This document shows positions 46,527 through 55,178 of a stretch of 64,000 nucleotides of DNA, in pieces. The stretch lies in contig CAWFQN010000002.1 of the NCBI GenBank assembly GCA_963817925.1, forward strand, positions 744,001-808,000, given 5' to 3'. Position 1 is the first letter of the stretch; every line of letters starts with the position of its first letter. Origin of the DNA: JABDBE01 sp963817925 (GTDB lineage Bacteria > Acidobacteriota > Terriglobia > Terriglobales > Acidobacteriaceae). Below the pieces are notes generated by a model, which was given only the letters and a program-made list of their open reading frames with translations, did not search any database and had not been told where the DNA came from. A program made the translations under genes and the position numbers.

Positions 46527-47341
46527 GCCTCCGTCGGACTTCCCAACTCCAGCCTCGCCATGATGAGCTGGAAGGAACCGTAATCCACAACCAACTCGCC
46601 CAGGAAGATCTTGCCGAACTCCGGTATCTCGATAATGTTGTGATAGTGCTTCCCCGGAAACTTCCCTCGAATTTCTTTGACGATCGAACATAGGACATAG
46701 CCTTTTTCGCTCAGCGCCGGCTCGGAAACATCCTTCTTCTTATATCGAGCCCTCACCCAATCAGGGACCGTCTTATCTTTAATCCAGTCCGGCATGGATC
46801 CGGGGTCGTTGATAAGATCGTACTGCTTCCCAACCTTCGCCAAAAACTGCGGATCGCCCATGCAACGCCGGCTGGGATACTCGCCTTGGCTGTGGCGGCA
46901 CATGTCAAGGTCAAGAATAATTTCCACGCGATCGCCGCCGATCCGCACATTCTCGAATTGTGTTCCGATCAGGCTCACCCTGGGAATGTACCCATCAGGC
47001 GGATGATCGAGGGATATCTGCGCAACCATGCGGTCCGCGGTGAAGGTATCCAGCACATTGAACTTTTCCACCGTCGACGTCACCATAGTTGTGACCGCCG
47101 CCCCATTCTTCTTGCTGACGCTGCCCGAAACGTGGCTGTATGCAGCCTCGAAGGAAACAATGCTGTTTACGTCGGAGTCTTTGGGATCTTGGCGGCCGCG
47201 CGCCTCCAGATAACCCCCAACCGGTGGTAGAGACACCGCCGCCTGCACTGGAATCGCCTTATCGAACGGACGCCGGATATGCCCGCCCAGCGCGCTGGCG
47301 TCCGCATGGTAGTAGTGAACTCTCTTGGTATTCGCGTCCAT
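46469..47341 (-). CDS. unknown protein of the sigma/CHAT cluster
   Basis: This is a 290-residue soluble protein without signal peptide. The start MDANTKRVHYYHADASALGG follows GGAGAG; middle text such as SIVSFEAAYSHVSGSV and DVEIILDLDMCRHSQGEYPSR suggests beta-structure, and the C-terminus ends in a Gly-rich tail (GTGGGGGG). I do not recognise a family. It lies between the anti-sigma and CHAT genes and its end overlaps the CHAT signal sequence, so expression is coupled. It could be a CHAT substrate or regulator; this is inference from position only. Confidence 0.8.
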   Translation of the reverse strand: MDANTKRVHYYHADASALGGHIRRPFDKAIPVQAAVSLPPVGGYLEARGRQDPKDSDVNSIVSFEAAYSHVSGSVSKKNGAAVTTMVTSTVEKFNVLDTFTADRMVAQISLDHPPDGYIPRVSLIGTQFENVRIGGDRVEIILDLDMCRHSQGEYPSRRCMGDPQFLAKVGKQYDLINDPGSMPDWIKDKTVPDWVRARYKKKDVSEPALSEKGYVLCSIVKEIRGKFPGKHYHNIIEIPEFGKIFLGELVVDYGSFQLIMARLELGSPTEACISAAVGKANGTGGGGGG

Positions 47342-47378
47342 TTCGTTCTCTCCTGGCGTCCGCAACCTTAATTCGTAT

Positions 47379-48071
47379 CTAGTTTCGGATCTGCAACTCA
47401 AAAGGATAGCGCCCGACTTCAATACCCTTCCCGCCTGAGGAGTCTACTCCGCGCACCACGAGAATGTACACGCCACGTCCGTGATTTCCTGGGGGGACCC
47501 GGATCGGCACTGTGTCCTTGGCCGTTTCCGCAGGAATTGTGAGCGACCACTCGGAGCTTCCGTCCGGCCCCTCCAACTCAGCCGCATAGGAAGAGAATCG
47601 CGTGTCCGCTGGAATATCCACAAACAAAAGGAACGGCTCACCCTGTCGTGCCGATACCACCGTCCTGCCTGCCCCGCGTGTGTTCGCATTAATCAACGAC
47701 GCCGAAGCAAGAATCAGGGGTCGGTTGACAACAGCAACCTCACCCTTCAACTTGGGATACGTCACGAGGTTCTGATAGCCAATCACCGCCAGCAGAACCG
47801 CCAGGACAGGGACGACCAAGGCGGGACGTAACCATGCGAGCCAGCCCGGTTTCGTGCGGGCCGGGACCGGTACCCTCGCCGGAGATACTGCGATTGGCTC
47901 CGACAACACGACTTTGCTGTGTTCCACCAACGCAGCGCCTGCCCGAACGTCGAGAGCGCACTCCTGGCAGTCGAAGAAGTGCTCCTCGAACTGTTCGCGT
48001 AACTCGGGCGCGAGCTCGCCGAGCAGGTACTTCTCGGCAGCCATCAAGCGAATTGATTCGCTATGGTCCAT
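47379..48071 (-). CDS. zinc-finger membrane anti-sigma factor
   Basis: This is a 230-residue protein. The N-terminal zf-HC2 motif (EEHFFDCQECALDV, with the His and two Cys ligands) binds a sigma factor; one membrane helix (LVVPVLAVLLAVIGY, about residue 90-105) and an extracytoplasmic beta-rich domain follow (RQGEPFLLFVDIP, NHGRGVYILVVRG). Such proteins hold ECF sigma factors at the membrane until a signal arrives. ATG 48071 is used; the frame opens at 48116. It lies directly after the sigma gene. Confidence 0.9.
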   Translation of the reverse strand: MDHSESIRLMAAEKYLLGELAPELREQFEEHFFDCQECALDVRAGAALVEHSKVVLSEPIAVSPARVPVPARTKPGWLAWLRPALVVPVLAVLLAVIGYQNLVTYPKLKGEVAVVNRPLILASASLINANTRGAGRTVVSARQGEPFLLFVDIPADTRFSSYAAELEGPDGSSEWSLTIPAETAKDTVPIRVPPGNHGRGVYILVVRGVDSSGGKGIEVGRYPFELQIRN

Positions 48072-48130
48072 GTCCAGATATATGTCCTTCGTATGGATAG
48101 TGAAAGAGCAAGACAAATCGTTTCATAGTG

Positions 48131-48718
48131 TTAATCCGCAGCCGTGCCCCTTATGCCGGCGGGTAGCTTCTTTAGATAGACTGCCTTAAAGGCCTGCTTG
48201 GCGCGATGAAGCAGGACTCTGAGATAGTCCCGGTCCACGCCAAAGTCATGACAGACCGCGTCTTTGTCTCGTTCCTCCAGGAAGATTTCCCGCAGCAGGC
48301 GGCGGTCCCGCTCTGACAATTCGTCCAGGATCTGACGGACATTCTGTTGCATCTCCTTGTGCGACAGAATCGAAACCACGTCCAGCGACGGATCGGGAAT
48401 GTTGGTACTTTCTTCGTCTTCGATCGGATCCTCCCGGGAAGACGCACGATAGTGCTCGAGCAATACATTGTTGCAAACGGAATTCACAAAGGCTCCTAAT
48501 CGTTCCGGATTTCTTAACTTTCCTTCACTCCGCAAAGCAACGAAGACTCGCGCAAAGGTTTCTTGCCGCAGATCCTCGACGGCCTGGGGAGAATTTACCC
48601 GCGAACGGAGTTTCAATTGAATCAATTCACTGAAATAGGCGACAAAATGGCTCTCTGTCCGGAAATCGCCCGAACATAGCCGTTCTAAGTAAGACTGGTT
48701 GAATTCTTGGAATTGCAA
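48131..48718 (-). CDS. ECF-type RNA polymerase sigma factor
   Basis: This is a 195-residue sigma-70 family factor with region 2 (AVEDLRQETFARVFVAL) and region 4 (LSERDRRLLREIFLEERDKDAVCHDFGVDRDYLRVLLHRAK). A linker of about 25 acidic residues joins them. TTG 48718 is the start used; a GAGG lies nine bases upstream. It leads the cluster sigma, anti-sigma, unknown, CHAT. It probably directs this operon and a small regulon, but no target promoter was identified. Confidence 0.9.
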   Translation of the reverse strand: MQFQEFNQSYLERLCSGDFRTESHFVAYFSELIQLKLRSRVNSPQAVEDLRQETFARVFVALRSEGKLRNPERLGAFVNSVCNNVLLEHYRASSREDPIEDEESTNIPDPSLDVVSILSHKEMQQNVRQILDELSERDRRLLREIFLEERDKDAVCHDFGVDRDYLRVLLHRAKQAFKAVYLKKLPAGIRGTAAD

Positions 48719-49115
48719 GGCTCTGGCCTCAGCGTGCGAGCAAGTGGCAGCTATTCTACACCCACCCCCCGTGAAACGATTGCCAGACAGGCGCGAAGGA
48801 TTCTCTCTCCGTACTATTTTGCATGAAACGAATATCGCTCTGGACGCACCATGGCAATGAGCATCTGATCGGGACCACCGTAACTGATGGGCCCCGATGC
48901 TTGTTCACGGGTCCGCCCAGGGAGCAAACCGCTTCGCAGGGTTACCAGCATCCCGATGGAGGACGATGGCCGCCGGGGGGAAAGGCGTCGTTCTTCAGCT
49001 TCGCCGGAGCCGTTCTTGACGGCTTCGGCGTCAGTCGGGACATCTTCCCGTGGCCGTAACAGAAGTGCATGGCGTCGAATCTTGCGCCAGGAAACGGAGG
49101 TAGCCAGTAACCGGG
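48719..49115. other. 397-base spacer without supported gene
   Basis: This spacer lies upstream of the sigma gene. Frames on both strands are open but Arg/Ser/Pro-rich and unlike any protein I recognise, so I treat them as GC-driven open frames. The sigma-cluster promoter should lie near 48720-48800. Confidence 0.5.
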
Positions 49116-49430
49116 ATGTCGAGCTTACCGTCAATTTTAACTGTGACCGAACCGCTCCAGGTAAAGGGCCTTCGGGAGCGTTTGTCGACAGAGCAGCCAA
49201 GTATTCCGTCGGGAGTGATGCAGGCCGTGCTGATGCACGCCTTGCAGTTACGTCGGAGTTGTCGAGAGGTATTTCTCCTTTGCGACATCCAACGACACAG
49301 TGTTGCGGAGGCGGCGGCGATTCTCGGAATCAGCCGAAGCGCCGCCAAGCGAAGGCTCCTTCTGGCTCGCCGACGAATGGATGAGGCGATCGAACACCTG
49401 TGTGGAACGACGCACAGGCCGCCAACCTGA
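49116..49430 (+). CDS. sigma-70 region 4-like protein
   Basis: This is a 104-residue protein whose C-terminal 50 residues (SCREVFLLCDIQRHSVAEAAAILGISRSAAKRRLLLARRRMDEAI) form the helix-turn-helix of sigma region 4. Region 2 is absent, and the first 50 residues do not resemble it. It may be a truncated ECF sigma gene or a small DNA-binding regulator. It lies at the edge of a decayed stretch, which favours truncation. Confidence 0.6.
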   Translation: MSSLPSILTVTEPLQVKGLRERLSTEQPSIPSGVMQAVLMHALQLRRSCREVFLLCDIQRHSVAEAAAILGISRSAAKRRLLLARRRMDEAIEHLCGTTHRPPT

Positions 49431-49553
49431 ACATCCATCGCCGCAGCGCTGGCTAGGTATGTCCGCGAGTGTTTATTCCCCGACTTAGGGGAAGAGCGCC
49501 CTACCTCAACGCTGAGATTCGTTCAACAGGTCCTTTACATATTGGCTGACGGT

Positions 49554-49703
49554 TCATGTGGTGAAAACCACGGTGGAAGTCTTTGACGGTTCCATTTTCG
49601 TCGCTTGAAGTGGCAATTGCACCAGAAAGGTCGAGCCCTTACCCGGCGAGCTTTGAACCGTGATTGATCCTTTGTGCTGCTGCACAATCCATTGTGCGAA
49701 TCG
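49554..49703 (-). pseudogene. C-terminal tail of a histidine kinase
   Basis: The minus strand encodes FAQWIVQQHKGSITVQSSPG and KGSTFLVQLPL, the end of a kinase ATPase domain (G2 box region onward). The upstream part, including the histidine and N and G1 boxes, is missing. The break lies at about 49690-49703, where it meets a remnant on the opposite strand. Confidence 0.6.
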
Positions 49704-50019
49704 TAGACTATTTCTCGGCTGCCGCAGCAAAGTCATGGCGGTGATGAACGCGGATACGGGCCAGGTCGTCACGACCCTTCCTATTGGCGATCACGTGGAT
49801 GCCACTGCTTTCGATGTCGAGACGCGGCTGATTTTCAATTCCAACGGCGAAGGCACTGTCACCGTGATTCGCCAGGACAGTCCAGATAAATATTCGGTTG
49901 TCGAAACGGTGAAGACTTTACCTCGAGCCAAAACGTCGGCGCTCGATCCTAAGACGCACCGATTGTTTTTGTCGACTGCTGAGTCGGGACAGTTTGAAGT
50001 GCTTGTCGTGGGGAAGTGA
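49695..50019 (+). pseudogene. C-terminal part of a YncE-like beta-propeller protein
   Basis: The plus strand reads RRLFLGCRSKVMAVMNADTG, then VVTTLPIGDHVDATAFDVET, LIFNSNGEGTVTVI and KTSALDPKTHRLFLSTAE, which are the last two to three propeller blades of a YncE/40-residue-repeat surface protein. The N-terminus and signal peptide are missing; no start belongs to this frame at the break. It ends 14 bases before the phosphoesterase ATG. Confidence 0.65.
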
Positions 50020-50033
50020 ATTTGGGGAAGTGA

Positions 50034-51026
50034 ATGAAGACTTTCCAGAGATTGGTCCTCGTCGCGGTTTTTCTGGGCTGTGCCTCCTGCACGCGTTCCC
50101 ACTCGCAGATGCAGGCCCCGGAGACCCAACCCGTTGCCTTGCAATTGCAGGTTGACACTCCATTCCGTTTTGTCCCGTATGGAGATTCGAGATTTCACGA
50201 TCCCAAAGACACGGAAGCGGCCAATCCTTCCGCCCGCCAGGCGCTGGTCCAAGCTATTGCTGAGGTTAAACCCGCGTTTATCTCCTTCGGCGGAGACATC
50301 GTATACAACGGCTACGATGCGAACGTTTGGAAGGTTTGGGATAGTGAAACCAGCGTTTGGCGCGAGAAAAAAATACCGGTCTACCCAGCCCTGGGCAACC
50401 ATGATCTGCATGGCGACGAGAAGCTCGGCCTGGCAAATTATTTCGAACGTTTCCCCGACCTGAAGAACAGCCGGTATTACTCCATGTGCGCAGCCAACAC
50501 TTTGATGCTGGTGCTCGACAGTTCACTCGACGAAACCTCCGCACCGCAAGGCCGATGGTTATCGCAAGCTCTGGACACCCTGCCGGGAGATGTCGACTTC
50601 GTCTTCGTCGTCCTCCACCATCCTCCCTACACAAGTTCCTCGGACGCCAAAAAGTTCGGGGGAGGACACTCATCTCGCTCGCCTGAGCATGCGTTGGCGA
50701 ACGCGTTGGAGGAGCGGCAGCAGCGCCTCCGTGCCCGGATAGTAGTGTTCTCCGGTCACGTACACAATTACGAACGGCATGAACACGGGGACGTTACCTA
50801 TTTTGTTTTAGGAGGCAGGAGCCCACGCCTATCCCATTGAACGCGCTGCCAGTGACCCCTTTCAGAGCAAGGAGATTAATTATCATTACCTCCCGTCGAA
50901 GTGGATCGCCGTCATCTGAAGGCGACGATGAACCGTCTCGATCTCAGTAGCGGCAAGCCTGTCTGGACACAGCCCGATTCCATCGAAATCGCCGCACCCG
51001 TTGCCGACTCCGCTGGAGCTGGCTAA
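50034..51026 (+). pseudogene. secreted calcineurin-like metallophosphoesterase with two frameshifts
   Basis: The first 268 codons give a lipoprotein-like signal (VLVAVFLGCASC), the metal motifs PYGDSRFHD, SFGGDIVYNG, ALGNHDLHGD, VVLHHPPY and FSGHVHNYERH. The frame then hits TGA at 50838. The family-like continuation GAHAYPIERAASDPFQSKEI is in the next frame from about 50817, and VEVDRRHLKATMNRLDL returns to the first frame from 50895 to TAA 51024-51026. One base gained and one lost restore the frame. All catalytic motifs are before the breaks, so a shortened product might still act. Confidence 0.75.
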
Positions 51027-51179
51027 AAACTTGAGAAATGTCGTTAGCTGGGAGTGTTCTTGGCCGGTTAGTGCTGGAGAGTCGCCTCCAGGCAACGCTT
51101 TTACCGCTCCTTGATCTGCAAGAGCTGGCGGAAGAACTCTTTTTACTGCTCTGATTCATCCATGAAACGTTGCCAAAAC

Positions 51180-51264
51180 TGGTGCGGAAGGGGGGATTTG
51201 AACCCCCACGCCTTTCGGCGCCACCCCCTCAAGATGGTGTGTCTGCCAGTTCCACCACTTCCGC
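51180..51264 (-). tRNA. tRNA-Leu (anticodon GAG)
   Basis: The complement folds with acceptor stem GCGGAAG/CTTCCGC, anticodon stem CCATC/GGTGG with loop TTGAGGG (anticodon GAG), a long variable arm (CGCCGAAAGGCG) and a T-arm around TTCAAAT. CCA is encoded. The long variable arm confirms a class II tRNA. Confidence 0.95.
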
Positions 51265-51366
51265 ACTTTGTAAACTGCTTGCAATCAACACCTTAGCGAG
51301 TTCGTCGGGTGAGGGCATTTCCAACTGCACCGGATTTTGCACCGACCTCGCGCACCCGATGCGATC

Positions 51367-51858
51367 CTACGGCCGCTGCAAGTCTGCCAGTCGCGCAAAC
51401 AACTTGTGGACCGCAGCCTCCCGTGGGTGTACGTAGCGCATCGTGGTCTTAATGTTATCGTGTCCAGCGACGTACTGCAACGTAAAGGGGTCCGTGTACT
51501 CTCCGGCCTCGGTCAGAAAAGTATGACGCATAGCGTGCAGGCCGGCATCGGGATGAGTCTTGATCTTCTTCCGTATCTGGCTTATCTGTTCCTCCAGCAC
51601 CCAAGGTCCCAGAGGCTTTGTCGGATCGTGCGGGCTGGTGAAGACATAGTCGCACTGGGAGTCTTTCAGAAGCCGTTCGAGTACTTCCTTCATTTCGTGA
51701 TCAATCACCAGCTTGCGCTTTCGCGCATGCCGTCGGCATACCGGCCAGGCTTGAGTTGGGGGACGCGGCCCACCCAACTGGGGGTCACAGCTTCCCTCTT
51801 TGGCATTGGTTTCGTGTCTCTGGTGCGGTTTGGTGCACCTGCTGTCGGCGGTTGGCAT
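51367..51858 (-). pseudogene. truncated tyrosine recombinase (phage-type integrase)
   Basis: The frame holds 163 residues, only the C-terminal half of a catalytic domain. Box II is LHAMRHTFLTEAG (H-x-x-R present), followed by LQYVAGHDNIKTTMRYVHP with the GH motif and nucleophile tyrosine. The box I arginine and the N-terminal SAM-like DNA-binding domain are missing; the first 45 residues do not match the family and probably read junction sequence. It lies 103 bases upstream of the 5' end of tRNA-Leu on the same strand. Confidence 0.8.
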
Positions 51859-52224
51859 GGTCGCTCCTCAATAGCGCTTACTTTTTAGGTGCCACAACTA
51901 CAGATCGATTAATTAATCTTCGCCCCGCCATCATTGCCTCGAATCTCGCTTAAGCTAGCAAGCCCGTGATCAGTCGCCGAGCGATGTTGATCGGATGGGT
52001 CCTCTGAACGACCAATTTATGAGATGCACGATCAGATAAGAACTACCAAAATCATCAGCTTTGCGTTTGGACGACTTGTTGGCTCCGTAACCGACTTTTG
52101 CTCAGCCAGTTAGAGCATTGTGCAGGCCGCTTTTCTGCGGCTGCATCACCTCTTTCCTGCCTCCAATTCGACAACAGCCCCGAAGCCTCGCGCTGATCCT
52201 CAAGAAGGCCGGGCAGACTGGCCC
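51859..52224. other. 366-base spacer without supported gene
   Basis: This lies between the integrase remnant and the CYTH gene. It holds no convincing frame. A GCTCAGCCAGTTAGAGC stretch (52100-52116) looks like a tRNA D-arm but no other tRNA part can be folded around it. A short GCCGC-TTTTCT-GCGGC hairpin follows. Confidence 0.5.
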
Positions 52225-52689
52225 TCACCATTTGGTGAACGGCTTGGCTACGAGATTCGCGTTGAAATATCGTGGATCGCCGGTGACTTCCTCACCAACC
52301 CAGGCAGGAAGCGCCACGAATTGATGCTCGTCCTTGAGCTCAACTTCAGCGGTGATCAGTCCGCGGTTCTCCCCCTCAAACTCGTCGATTTCCCACACCA
52401 AGCCGTCGTGTTGAATGCGATACCGAGTCTTCTCAATCAGTGGGCGTTCGGAGAGCTGGTCAAGCATTTCGTTGGCGTCCGCCACCGGAATCTCATACTC
52501 ATATTCAGGCCGGCTCGCCCCAACTGTAATGCCCTTGATCGTAAGGTACGCCTTGTCCCCTGCAGTTCGCACGCGAACCGTCCGCTCTTTCACCGCGCTG
52601 AGATATCCCTGACGGTAGCGTTTTCCGGTGTCTTGTGCTCGCCAGCTATTGTCCTTAACGAGGAACTTGCGCTCGATCTCTTTTCCCAT
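52225..52689 (-). CDS. CYTH-domain protein (triphosphate tunnel metalloenzyme)
   Basis: This is a 154-residue CYTH protein. The signature E-x-E-x-K appears as GKEIERKFLV at the N-terminus, with TVRVRTAGDKAYLTIKG, YEYEIPVADA, EKTRYRI and WEIDEFEGENRGLITAEVEL giving the tunnel's Arg/Lys/Glu residues. Members hydrolyse inorganic triphosphate or related compounds; adenylate cyclase activity occurs in some. ATG 52689 is chosen since the conserved N-terminus starts there. It follows a second, divergent gene by 13 bases. Confidence 0.9.
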   Translation of the reverse strand: MGKEIERKFLVKDNSWRAQDTGKRYRQGYLSAVKERTVRVRTAGDKAYLTIKGITVGASRPEYEYEIPVADANEMLDQLSERPLIEKTRYRIQHDGLVWEIDEFEGENRGLITAEVELKDEHQFVALPAWVGEEVTGDPRYFNANLVAKPFTKW

Positions 52690-52702
52690 GCAATTCTCTC
52701 CA

Positions 52703-53308
52703 CTATCGTGAGCCGGACGGGTGTCCCGCCAAGCCAAGTGCACGCTTAATCTCCCGTATGTAGCTGGTGTTGGTCTCGCTGACGCCCAGCTCCCCAACCA
52801 ATTTCAGTACAGCATCAGGATCGACCGATTCCACAGCGACGGTGTCTCGCGGTATACCGTTGAACGTGATCTGAGCGTACTCGGCCGCACAAGCCCCTAT
52901 GGTGAATTGATGTCGCGTTTTGGAAACATCCACGATGCTGATTCTTGGTTCCGGTCGCATCACATCGTCCAGAAATCCTTCCAAGCTATATTTAGAGTTC
53001 GACAGGACAGGGGGTGGAAGCTCAAGACTGGGGAAAACCTGGGTGGCTATGACAGAACTTCCCAGCGGAAAAGTAGTTTTCAAGATCGGGTTCCATTGTT
53101 CTAGTCCACGGTCTTCAGCGACGAGTACCTTGATGTCTATGAGATCGGCACGGATCTTAGCATTGCATTTGTCAGTTGTAGCGGAAACCAGATAGGTTTC
53201 CTGGCTGACCGTCTTCTTCGGCGAAGCCAGACTCTCGAGTTCTTCTCGCATGGGCGTAAGCGTCTCTGCCCAGACACGAAATTCGTATCGTGGCTTAATC
53301 TCTGACAT
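52703..53308 (-). CDS. CYTH-like protein of uncertain function
   Basis: This is a 201-residue soluble protein. The opening RYEFRVWAETLTPMREELESL and the strand pattern ETYLVSATTDKCNAKIRADLIDIKVLVAEDRGLEQWNP suggest a distant CYTH/tunnel-fold relative, although the E-x-E-x-K motif is replaced by YEFRVW. It overlaps no gene and sits 13 bases before the CYTH gene in the same direction, so they are likely an operon. The function is unknown. Confidence 0.75.
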   Translation of the reverse strand: MSEIKPRYEFRVWAETLTPMREELESLASPKKTVSQETYLVSATTDKCNAKIRADLIDIKVLVAEDRGLEQWNPILKTTFPLGSSVIATQVFPSLELPPPVLSNSKYSLEGFLDDVMRPEPRISIVDVSKTRHQFTIGACAAEYAQITFNGIPRDTVAVESVDPDAVLKLVGELGVSETNTSYIREIKRALGLAGHPSGSR

Positions 53309-53431
53309 GGGCCGTCCTTATGAACCGGAATACAGAGCCAAGCATAAGGAAATCGGGAGCAGAATCAATTTGTCGGTCTCCGGTCGATGACGCGCATTTG
53401 CGGCTACAATTCCGAGCTTCCGGCATGCAGA

Positions 53432-55135
53432 TTACGTGCTGTGCGAATGAGCCGGCAGTTTTTTTGTATCAAGGAATGCATCGACCGCGACGTCGACCCC
53501 CGGGAATATCCGCCTTTCGCCCAGACGGTCGAGAAATCCGCTGCGGCCGAAAAGATCACGAACCGGATCTGCCACTCGAACGAAATAGAGCTCGATGTTG
53601 GACTCTTGAAGCTCGTCCCGCAACTGCTCCAGCATCTCGAGACTGGTTACGTCCATCTCCGGGCAGGCCTCGAGATTAAGCAGGACTGCTTGTAATAGCT
53701 TACCTGCTTTCTTAACCTGGTCACGCAGTTCGTTGCGAACGTGATTCGCATTAGCAAAAAATAGTATTCCATTCGGACGGAAGATCAGCAGACCCGGAAT
53801 CTCTTCAGTCTCGGGGTGATGCTTGACATCCGCAAAATTCCCGGTACCCGGAATCCTGCCCAGCACGGAATGCTGAGGCACACTGAGTTTCCGTACCAAT
53901 ACGATCAAAGTCAGGCCAACCGCGAAAATCAGACCCCTGAGAATTCCCATCTGGAGCACGCCAAACAAGGCAATAAGCGCCATCCAAATACTTCCACTAT
54001 GGAGCTTCGCGTAATACTTGAGGGTACCGACATCGGCCAAATGCGCGACCGCGTGGACCACAATCGCCCCCAGAACCGCCTCGGGCAAATTACGAATCAG
54101 AGGCAACAAAAACGCCAGAGTGAGGCCTATGGACAGCGATGCGGTAATGGTCGAAAGTTGGGTACGCGCGCCACCAGCATCGTTGGCCGCCGTGCCCGAC
54201 ATGCCCCCACCGACGATGATGCCTCCTGCCAGACCGGATGCGATATTTGCTACACCGATGGCGCACAGTTCCTGATTGGGATCGATTTCGTATTTATGTT
54301 TCGCGGCGAATGTGCGGGCGGCTGCGAGCGCTTCAGCCATAAGCACCAGCACGATTCCGAATGCCCCCACGAACACATCCGCCAGTTCATCTTCCCCGAT
54401 TGCTGGCCAACTCAGAGAGGGAAGTCCCGCGTGAATGGTGCCAACTACCTCCACGCCACGTTGAGTAAGGCCGAACCACGGCACCGCCAGGGTTCCGAGC
54501 ACGAGCACAACCAATGCGGATGGCACGCGCGGAGCGACCGCTCCCAGCAGAAACATGATGCCAATCGCAATTGCTCCAACGGCTAGCGTCCAGGGATTCA
54601 CCTGGCGCAGCGAAGTGACCACATGCCATGCCTCGTGAAAAAAGCTGCCATGGCCGGCGGAGATTCCCATCAGCTTATGTCCTTGTTTCACCATGATGGT
54701 CAGCGCCAGGCCGAAGACAAAGCCTTTGAGAACGGGTTTGGAGATGAACTCCGATACCGAACCCAGTTTGAGCAATCCTCCTGCGAGGAAGATAAAGCCT
54801 GCTGCGATCGTGGTAGCCGTTGCCAGCATGAGGTAGTGTGCTGAATCCCCCAAAGCAATCGGAGCTGCCAGGGCTGCCAGCATGGCTGCGGAAGAAGAGG
54901 TGGAAGTAACCGCTAGTTGGCGGGACGTGCCAAAGATCGCGTAGACAAACATCCCCACCATGGCAGCATACAAACCCATTTGCGGCGGTACTCCCGCAAT
55001 CCCCGCGTAAGCCATTCCCTCGGGCACAAGCAGTCCAGCCAGCGCGATGCCCGCCACGATGTCCGCCCGAGGTGAGGACTCAGACAGCCAAGTGGTGATG
55101 GGAATGAATCGCGATATTGCTCGCTTTGCCGACAT
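53432..55135 (-). CDS. SulP-family anion transporter with STAS domain
   Basis: This is a 567-residue SLC26/SulP protein. About twelve to fourteen helices run from residue 25 to 420; ADIVAGIALAGLLVPEGMAYAGIAGVPPQMGLYAAMVG is the family signature. The cytoplasmic STAS domain (about 440-555) has ILFFANANHVRNELRDQ and NLEACPEMDVTSLEMLEQL. Substrates in the family include sulfate, bicarbonate and dicarboxylates; the specific anion cannot be read. It is followed by an MscS gene's 3' end 43 bases upstream. Confidence 0.93.
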   Translation of the reverse strand: MSAKRAISRFIPITTWLSESSPRADIVAGIALAGLLVPEGMAYAGIAGVPPQMGLYAAMVGMFVYAIFGTSRQLAVTSTSSSAAMLAALAAPIALGDSAHYLMLATATTIAAGFIFLAGGLLKLGSVSEFISKPVLKGFVFGLALTIMVKQGHKLMGISAGHGSFFHEAWHVVTSLRQVNPWTLAVGAIAIGIMFLLGAVAPRVPSALVVLVLGTLAVPWFGLTQRGVEVVGTIHAGLPSLSWPAIGEDELADVFVGAFGIVLVLMAEALAAARTFAAKHKYEIDPNQELCAIGVANIASGLAGGIIVGGGMSGTAANDAGGARTQLSTITASLSIGLTLAFLLPLIRNLPEAVLGAIVVHAVAHLADVGTLKYYAKLHSGSIWMALIALFGVLQMGILRGLIFAVGLTLIVLVRKLSVPQHSVLGRIPGTGNFADVKHHPETEEIPGLLIFRPNGILFFANANHVRNELRDQVKKAGKLLQAVLLNLEACPEMDVTSLEMLEQLRDELQESNIELYFVRVADPVRDLFGRSGFLDRLGERRIFPGVDVAVDAFLDTKKLPAHSHST

Positions 55136-55178
55136 TCGTTAGTCCGCAGAAGAACTCATTGACTGCTCCTATTCCCGC

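Noticed and set aside
48814..49200. 128-codon minus-strand frame upstream of the sigma cluster
   Set aside because: Its composition is Arg/Ser/Pro-rich with no pattern, and overlapping frames on the other strand look equally random.
52100..52116. GCTCAGCCAGTTAGAGC, resembling a tRNA D-arm
   Set aside because: No acceptor, anticodon or T-arm can be paired around it; it is at most a tRNA scrap.
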